Shown piece by piece: positions 6,150 to 9,093 of a stretch of DNA of 9,093 nucleotides. Every line of letters begins with the position of its first letter. Position 1 is the stretch's first letter. The notes below the pieces were generated by a model that saw nothing but the letters and a program-made list of their open reading frames with translations, ran no database searches and was not told the origin of the DNA. This stretch comes from Bacillota bacterium. GTDB lineage: Bacteria > Bacillota > Clostridia > Christensenellales > SZUA-584. A program made the position numbers and the translations under genes. The stretch lies in assembly GCA_023441905.1 (NCBI GenBank), contig JAEZNC010000047.1:1-9093 (forward strand). Direction: 5' to 3'.

Positions 6150-7499
6150 TTACTGTTTCTTTTCTTCCAAACGAACGGGCATATCCGAAGTCATCATAGG
6201 ACGGCGAATCACAAACTCCGGATAAGCCTGGTTGCCATGCTCACCGATATCAAGGCCTTCGATCTCTTCCTTAAGCGACACGCGGATGCCCATTGTCACC
6301 TTGATAAGCAGCCAGACAATCAGCGCACCCACGAATACAAAGCCGCCCACTGCCACGACGCCCAGCGCCTGTGTTCCGAGAAGATTCCATGTGCCGTCGA
6401 TGAACAAACCGTTGCTGCCGGCAATGCCGTTAGCCGCCGCAATGTTTGCATCGCTGAACAGCCCGAGCAGCAGCGTACCGAGCACACCGCAGAACAGATG
6501 CACAGCCGTCGCGCCCACCGGATCGTCAATCCGGATGCGATCGAACATGCGCACCGCGATAACAACCATAATACCCGCCACAGCGCCGATGATGATTGCG
6601 CTGGTCACGCTCACATAGGCGCAGCCTGCTGTAATGGCGACAAGGCCCGCGAGACATCCGTTGATTGTCATGCCAAGATCCGGCTTGCCGATGAGTATCC
6701 ACGATGCCGCCGTGGACGTGAGCACAGCCACGATAGCCGATGTGTTTGTTGTCATCAGCACGTGTGAAATAGCCTGAGGATTGGCCGCCATTGTGGAACC
6801 CGGGTTAAACCCGAACCAGCCAAGCCAGAGCACAAACAAGCCAATCGTCGCGATAGGCATGTTGTGGCCCGGAATCGGGTTGATCTGCTTGCCGGGGCCG
6901 TATTTACCAAAGCGCGGCCCGAGTATCAGCACACCCGCCAGAGCCGCCCAGCCGCCAACCGAGTGAACCACGGTCGAACCCGCGAAATCCTGAAACCCAA
7001 GGCTTGCGAGCCAGCCGCCGCCCCATATCCAGTGCCCCACGATCGGGTAAATGATCATTGTGAGTGCCAGCGAAAACACGATGAATGAGATGTATTTAAT
7101 ACGCTCTGCCACCGCGCCCGAAACGATTGTCGCCGCTGTTCCGCAGAAAACGAGCTGGAAGAAGAATTTCGCCCAAAGCGGCACACCCGTCCACGAAATG
7201 GCCGAGTACACACCCTGATACGCGTCTCCCACCGCGGGCGAGTTATCCGCGCCGCTGACCATGAATAGCCCGTTTAGTCCGATAAAGCCATTTCCATCAC
7301 CAAACATCAAGCCCCAGCCAAGCACCAAGAACCCAAGTGATGAAATCGCAAAGACGATGAAATTCTTCGATAGAATATTAACCGTGTTTTTGGATCGGGC
7401 AAATCCGCTTTCCACCATGGCGAAGCCAAGGTTCATAAAGAACACCAACATCCCTGCAATTAGTACCCATAGGGTATCAAGAACCACCTGTGTATCCAT
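6150..7499 (-). CDS. amtB: Ammonium transporter AmtB
   Basis: A protein of 449 residues with about eleven membrane helices that forms the trimeric ammonium/ammonia channel of the cytoplasmic membrane. The ATG at 7499 is preceded by AAGGAGG (7505-7511) at ideal spacing; an in-frame ATG 30 bases upstream has no such site. Conserved parts: GFAMVESGFARSKN (25-38), the Amt signature DFAGSTVVHSVGG (171-183) with pore histidine H179, GWFGFNPGS (227-235) near the periplasmic gate, and DDPVGATAVHLFCGVLGTLL (325-344) with the second pore histidine H334. The cytoplasmic tail is short and ends in basic and acidic residues. The downstream neighbour is its probable partner PII. Expression is likely controlled through the long structured leader with two terminators upstream. 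Confidence 0.97.
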   Translation of the reverse strand: MDTQVVLDTLWVLIAGMLVFFMNLGFAMVESGFARSKNTVNILSKNFIVFAISSLGFLVLGWGLMFGDGNGFIGLNGLFMVSGADNSPAVGDAYQGVYSAISWTGVPLWAKFFFQLVFCGTAATIVSGAVAERIKYISFIVFSLALTMIIYPIVGHWIWGGGWLASLGFQDFAGSTVVHSVGGWAALAGVLILGPRFGKYGPGKQINPIPGHNMPIATIGLFVLWLGWFGFNPGSTMAANPQAISHVLMTTNTSAIVAVLTSTAASWILIGKPDLGMTINGCLAGLVAITAGCAYVSVTSAIIIGAVAGIMVVIAVRMFDRIRIDDPVGATAVHLFCGVLGTLLLGLFSDANIAAANGIAGSNGLFIDGTWNLLGTQALGVVAVGGFVFVGALIVWLLIKVTMGIRVSLKEEIEGLDIGEHGNQAYPEFVIRRPMMTSDMPVRLEEKKQ

Positions 7500-7528
7500 A
7501 TTAACCTCCTTAAAATGATTTATATTCA

Positions 7529-7557
7529 CCCCGGTGGCTCTTAAAGCCGACGGGGAT
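7529..7557 (-). other. Hairpin between the second attenuator and the amtB ribosome binding site
   Basis: On the minus strand CCCCG and CGGGG close a stem with an inner GGCT/AGCC helix. There is no U tract, so it is not a terminator. It ends about 20 bases before the AAGGAGG and does not sequester it; an mRNA stability or processing role is possible. Confidence 0.5.
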
Positions 7558-7563
7558 TCTTAC

Positions 7564-7614
7564 AAAAAAACAAGGCGCAAAAACAAACACTTTCGGTTCA
7601 TCTTTGAGCCTTGT
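7564..7614 (-). terminator. Attenuator terminator T2 in the amtB leader
   Basis: Read on the minus strand, ACAAGGCTCAAA (7614-7603) pairs with TTTGCGCCTTGT (7581-7570) with one internal mismatch, followed by seven U residues (7570-7564). It lies about 65 bases before the amtB start, so transcription from the upstream promoter must read through it. Its 5' arm and loop are nearly identical to T1. Confidence 0.8.
7591..7614. repeat. Direct repeat, copy within T2
   Basis: The 24 bases here are identical to 7961-7984 in T1. The repeat covers the 5' terminator arm and much of the loop as read on the minus strand. Similarity continues beyond it with a 2-base indel. Confidence 0.95.
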
Positions 7615-7631
7615 TATAAACTCAGTCTATT

Positions 7632-7711
7632 GAAACATTCAAAGCTCAGGGGCTATGAGTCTGCACGCCCTTATGCAGACGGCTTTGATGTTTCAGCCCG
7701 TTACGGGCCTG
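7632..7711 (-). other. Candidate structured RNA (branched fold) before attenuator T2
   Basis: On the minus strand GAAACATCAAAG (7694-7683) pairs with CTTTGAATGTTTC (7644-7632), leaving one bulged base. This helix encloses a perfect 7-bp hairpin, GTCTGCA/TGCAGAC (7680-7674/7665-7659), with loop TAAGGGCG, and a small stem CTCA/TGAG (7659-7656/7648-7645) with loop TAGCCCC. GGGC in one loop is complementary to GCCC in the other, so the loops could kiss. A separate hairpin, CCCG/CGGG, lies at 7694-7711. It does not match a riboswitch consensus that I recall. The 3' strand of the closing helix could alternatively pair over 6 bases with the 5' arm of T2 (CTTTGA with TCAAAG). Confidence 0.5.
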
Positions 7712-7751
7712 TGTGGCTGCTGTCAGTAATAACTTGATTGCGTCTTCATTC

Positions 7752-7853
7752 CTAGGTGGCGGATGTTAATTGCGTCTTTGTATCGCAAATGAACATCTTC
7801 CCGTCACCGAAACCGCCCGTGAATACCTTTTCCTTAATCTCTTTGGCCTCTCC
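7752..7853 (-). pseudogene. Possible remnant of a second PII gene
   Basis: An open stretch of 33 codons bounded by TGA and TAG contains EIKEKVFTGGFGDGKMFICDT. This resembles the PII B-loop region, whose usual form is TGKIGDGKIF; the intact PII in this window has ARGENGDGKIFIYDV. The match then fails: the RIRTGE signature is absent and a stop follows. No start codon or N-terminal half is recognisable upstream. The location inside the amtB leader, between two identical attenuators, fits a decayed paralog. The match is short and chance cannot be excluded. Confidence 0.4.
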
Positions 7854-7932
7854 TCATTTTTTCAGATATAGGCTTCTATTCCCTGCATACTCCCGGGCCA
7901 TTATCTGTGTCCGAAGAATCAAACGTTCTCCG

Positions 7933-7984
7933 AAAAAAATAAATAGGCTCAAAAACAAACTTTCGGTTCATCTTTGAGCCTTGT
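7933..7984 (-). terminator. Attenuator terminator T1 in the amtB leader
   Basis: On the minus strand AGGCTCAAA (7981-7973) pairs perfectly with TTTGAGCCT (7953-7945), followed by a U-rich tract ending in seven U residues (7939-7933). It lies about 130 bases after the predicted transcript start and more than 430 bases before amtB, with no intact gene between the promoter and it, so it acts as a leader attenuator. Confidence 0.8.
7961..7984. repeat. Direct repeat, copy within T1
   Basis: An exact 24-base copy of 7591-7614, in the same orientation, 370 bases away. That the loop is conserved as well as the stem suggests recent duplication or a function for the loop. Confidence 0.95.
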
Positions 7985-8073
7985 AACAAAATCTTGTTTA
8001 ATTCTATTTCCTCTTAGGAGCCTATAAAACCGCAGTTTCCTTTTTGTCACAACTTTGTGCAAAAAACGAGCCC
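7985..8073 (-). other. First part of the amtB leader, upstream of T1
   Basis: Several small stems are possible on the minus strand: TTAGG/CCTAA as an outer helix, CACA/TGTG around 8050, and AACAA/TTGTT just before T1. An extra ATAGGCTC at about 8016-8023 is complementary to the 3' arm of T1 (GAGCCTAT), which offers an alternative pairing. I recognise no known riboswitch or T-box here. Confidence 0.35.
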
Positions 8074-8076
8074 CTA

Positions 8077-8109
8077 AAACATAATACGCTATACCACGCG
8101 TTTATGTTT
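8077..8109 (-). promoter_or_regulatory. Perfect-arm hairpin/palindrome at the amtB transcription start
   Basis: On the minus strand AAACATAA and TTATGTTT are exact inverted repeats, continued inward by ACGC/GCGT with one bulged A. The element begins at the predicted start point, so it could be a DNA operator or a 5'-end stem-loop protecting the transcript. Confidence 0.5.
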
Positions 8110-8115
8110 TGGTAT

Positions 8116-8143
8116 AGTATAACATGTTTTATAAAAAAATCAA
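8116..8143 (-). promoter_or_regulatory. Promoter of the amtB-PII operon
   Basis: On the minus strand TTGATT (8143-8138), a 16-base spacer and TATACT (8121-8116), with a TG at the extended -10 position. Predicted start is near 8109, giving a leader of about 600 nt. No better promoter is seen closer to amtB. Confidence 0.65.
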
Positions 8144-8219
8144 TATCCTTTTCGTTTTAAGCACGAAGCATTAGCAAGAAATTTTTTTCTGGCCCCATAC
8201 AGAATCGCCGCAGGGACTC

Positions 8220-8248
8220 TTGCGAAAGCGCTTTACATTTGGTATAGT
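8220..8248 (+). promoter_or_regulatory. Promoter of the glycyl-tRNA synthetase gene
   Basis: TTGCGA (8220-8225), a 17-base spacer and TATAGT (8243-8248) place the transcript start near 8255, just ahead of the T-box leader. The spacer contains the palindrome AAAGCGCTTT (8225-8234), which partly resembles a CcpA cre site. Confidence 0.7.
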
Positions 8249-8267
8249 TAAAAAAAATATCGTTTCG

Positions 8268-8463
8268 GCGAAGAGCATGGACCAAAAGAAAGCCGGCCTA
8301 GCGACGCGGGAAGGGTGAAAGCCCGCGGCGGCAGCAGGGTTCATGGGCGCTTCATAAAAAACCGAAAATCAAAAAGCGGGCATTTTTTATGCCAAAACGG
8401 GTGGAACCGCGGAAAGTTGTCATTTTCGTCCCAGTTGAGTGGACAAAATGGCTTTATTTATTT
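8268..8463 (+). ncRNA. Glycine T-box leader
   Basis: A tRNA-sensing leader that allows read-through when uncharged tRNA-Gly binds. The T-box motif GGGTGGAACCGCGG is at 8399-8412; its TGGA (8402-8405) can pair with the UCCA end of tRNA-Gly. Stem I spans about 8268-8353: GCATGGACC (8274-8283) pairs with GGTTCATGG (8338-8346), and the top is a hairpin CGCGGG/CCCGCG (8305-8310/8322-8327). Glycine codons GGC lie on its 3' side (8327-8329, 8330-8332), where the specifier belongs. A small stem GGCAT/ATGCC (8379-8393) may be stem III. The terminator is CATTTT-GTCC (8421-8431) with GGACAAAATG (8441-8450) and a T-rich tract to 8463. Stem I is short, and there is no room for stem II. Confidence 0.9.
8421..8463 (+). 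terminator. T-box terminator
   Basis: A stem of about 10 bp with one bulged C, followed by TTTATTTATTT. Its 5' arm could pair imperfectly with AAAACGGG (8394-8401) in the antiterminated state. It ends a few bases before the synthetase ribosome binding site. Confidence 0.8.
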
Positions 8464-8474
8464 CGGAGGACATA

Positions 8475-9093
8475 ATGAAAAAAGACAAGCAAACGATGGA
8501 GCGCATTGTCGCGCTCTGCAAAAACAGAGGATATGTATTCCCCGGATCGGAAATCTACGGCGGGCTTGCGAACACGTGGGACTACGGCCCGCTTGGCGTC
8601 GAGTTTAAGAACAACGTAAAGCAGGCTTGGTGGAAAAAGTTCATCAAGGAATGCCCGTACAACGTCGGGCTCGATTCGGCAATACTGATGAACCCCCAGA
8701 CGTGGGTGGCTTCGGGCCATGTGGGCGGCTTTTCCGACCCGCTGATGGACTGCAAGGAGTGCAAGGCACGCTTCCGTGCCGATCACCTGATTGAGGAATA
8801 CGCGGCCAAGAAAAAGCTTGATATCAACGTCGCGACAATGCAGCCCGAAGATATGGAATCGTTTATCGCAGAAAAAGAGATCAACTGCCCCGTGTGCGGC
8901 AGGCGCAATTTCACGGGCATCCGCAAGTTCAACCTGATGTTTAAAACGTTTCAGGGTGTCACCGAAGATTCGGCGAGCGAGATATTCCTGCGTCCCGAAA
9001 CGGCACAGGGCATATTCGTAAACTTCAAGAACGTACAGCGCACCACGCGCAAACGCGTGCCGTTCGGCATCGGGCAGATCGGCAAATCGTTCC
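8475..9093 (+). CDS. glyQS: Glycyl-tRNA synthetase, single-chain dimeric type (5' part)
   Basis: The first 206 codons are present, and the gene runs off the window; the family is about 460 residues. The enzyme charges tRNA-Gly with glycine in the cytoplasm. It starts with the class II glycyl type pattern RIVALCKNRGYVFPGSEIYGG, followed by WDYGPLGVEFKNN and MNPQTWVASGHVGGFSDPL. Two Cys pairs, CKEC (about 95-98) and CPVC (about 137-140), fit the metal-binding insertion of this type. FLRPETAQGIFVNFKNV and PFGIGQIGKSF near the window end belong to the catalytic core including motif 2. The ATG at 8475 has GGAGG (8465-8469) at 5-base spacing. It is under T-box control. This is the alpha2 enzyme, not the two-gene alpha/beta type. 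Confidence 0.97.
   Translation, partial: MKKDKQTMERIVALCKNRGYVFPGSEIYGGLANTWDYGPLGVEFKNNVKQAWWKKFIKECPYNVGLDSAILMNPQTWVASGHVGGFSDPLMDCKECKARFRADHLIEEYAAKKKLDINVATMQPEDMESFIAEKEINCPVCGRRNFTGIRKFNLMFKTFQGVTEDSASEIFLRPETAQGIFVNFKNVQRTTRKRVPFGIGQIGKSF

Noticed and set aside
6237..6767. 176-codon plus-strand open frame opposite amtB
   Set aside because: The minus-strand amtB reading is unmistakable, and this frame is its antisense shadow, rich in His, Arg and Cys.
7632..7711. Purine riboswitch, suggested by the two-hairpin junction with complementary loops
   Set aside because: The conserved junction bases of that class (such as the UAUA after the first helix) are absent, so I only call it a candidate structured RNA.
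7873..7893. TGGCCCGGGAGTATGCA on the minus strand as a sigma-54 promoter for amtB
   Set aside because: The GG and GC elements are one base too far apart and the flanks do not match; there is also no sign of an activator site.
7756..7977. 73-codon plus-strand open frame in the amtB leader
   Set aside because: It runs antisense to the PII-like relic and the T1 hairpin; no ribosome binding site.
8315..8608. 97-codon plus-strand open frame
   Set aside because: It crosses the T-box and terminator and continues out of frame into the synthetase gene.

Overview
The window reads as part of a chromosome of a spore-forming Clostridia-type Firmicute of moderate GC. The pointers are a probable Spo0E-family phosphatase preceded by a Spo0A-box-like site, strong AAGGAGG ribosome binding sites, good sigma-A promoters, a BlaI/M56 regulatory pair, a glycyl T-box leader, and several U-tract terminators. 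I see no prophage, IS element or CRISPR array.

Layout. 135-401 (-) is a small Spo0E-like protein with a long AT-rich upstream region holding candidate promoters. 814-1287 (+) is a YkuD-type L,D-transpeptidase with no signal peptide. 1313-4252 (+) is a two-gene operon: a strong promoter overlapped by palindromic operators, a BlaI/MecI-type repressor, and an 830-residue BlaR1-like M56 membrane metallopeptidase. Its extracytoplasmic part is not a penicillin-binding sensor but a VanW domain, preceded by what looks like a second, degenerate VanW-like copy. A bidirectional terminator at 4267-4293 separates this operon from a convergent, divergent-motif RluA-family pseudouridine synthase (4296-5243, -). 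5307-5730 holds no gene and several degenerate inverted repeats.

5737-8143 (-) is a nitrogen-assimilation operon: a promoter near 8116-8143, a roughly 600-nt leader, amtB (6150-7499), a PII protein (5782-6123) and a terminator. The leader is the most unusual non-coding part. It carries two nearly identical intrinsic terminators about 370 nt apart, a probable remnant of a second PII gene between them, and a branched fold with potentially kissing loops just ahead of the second terminator. Divergently, 8220-9093 (+) holds a promoter, a compact T-box leader and the 5' part of a single-chain glycyl-tRNA synthetase, cut by the window end.

How the genes work together. The transpeptidase and the BlaI/M56-VanW pair both point to cell-wall remodelling or a cell-wall stress response. 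AmtB and PII form the standard ammonium uptake and nitrogen-sensing pair, here apparently controlled by transcription attenuation. The synthetase gene is controlled by uncharged glycyl-tRNA. The best candidates for an undescribed system are the M56/tandem-VanW sensor and the double-attenuator amtB leader.
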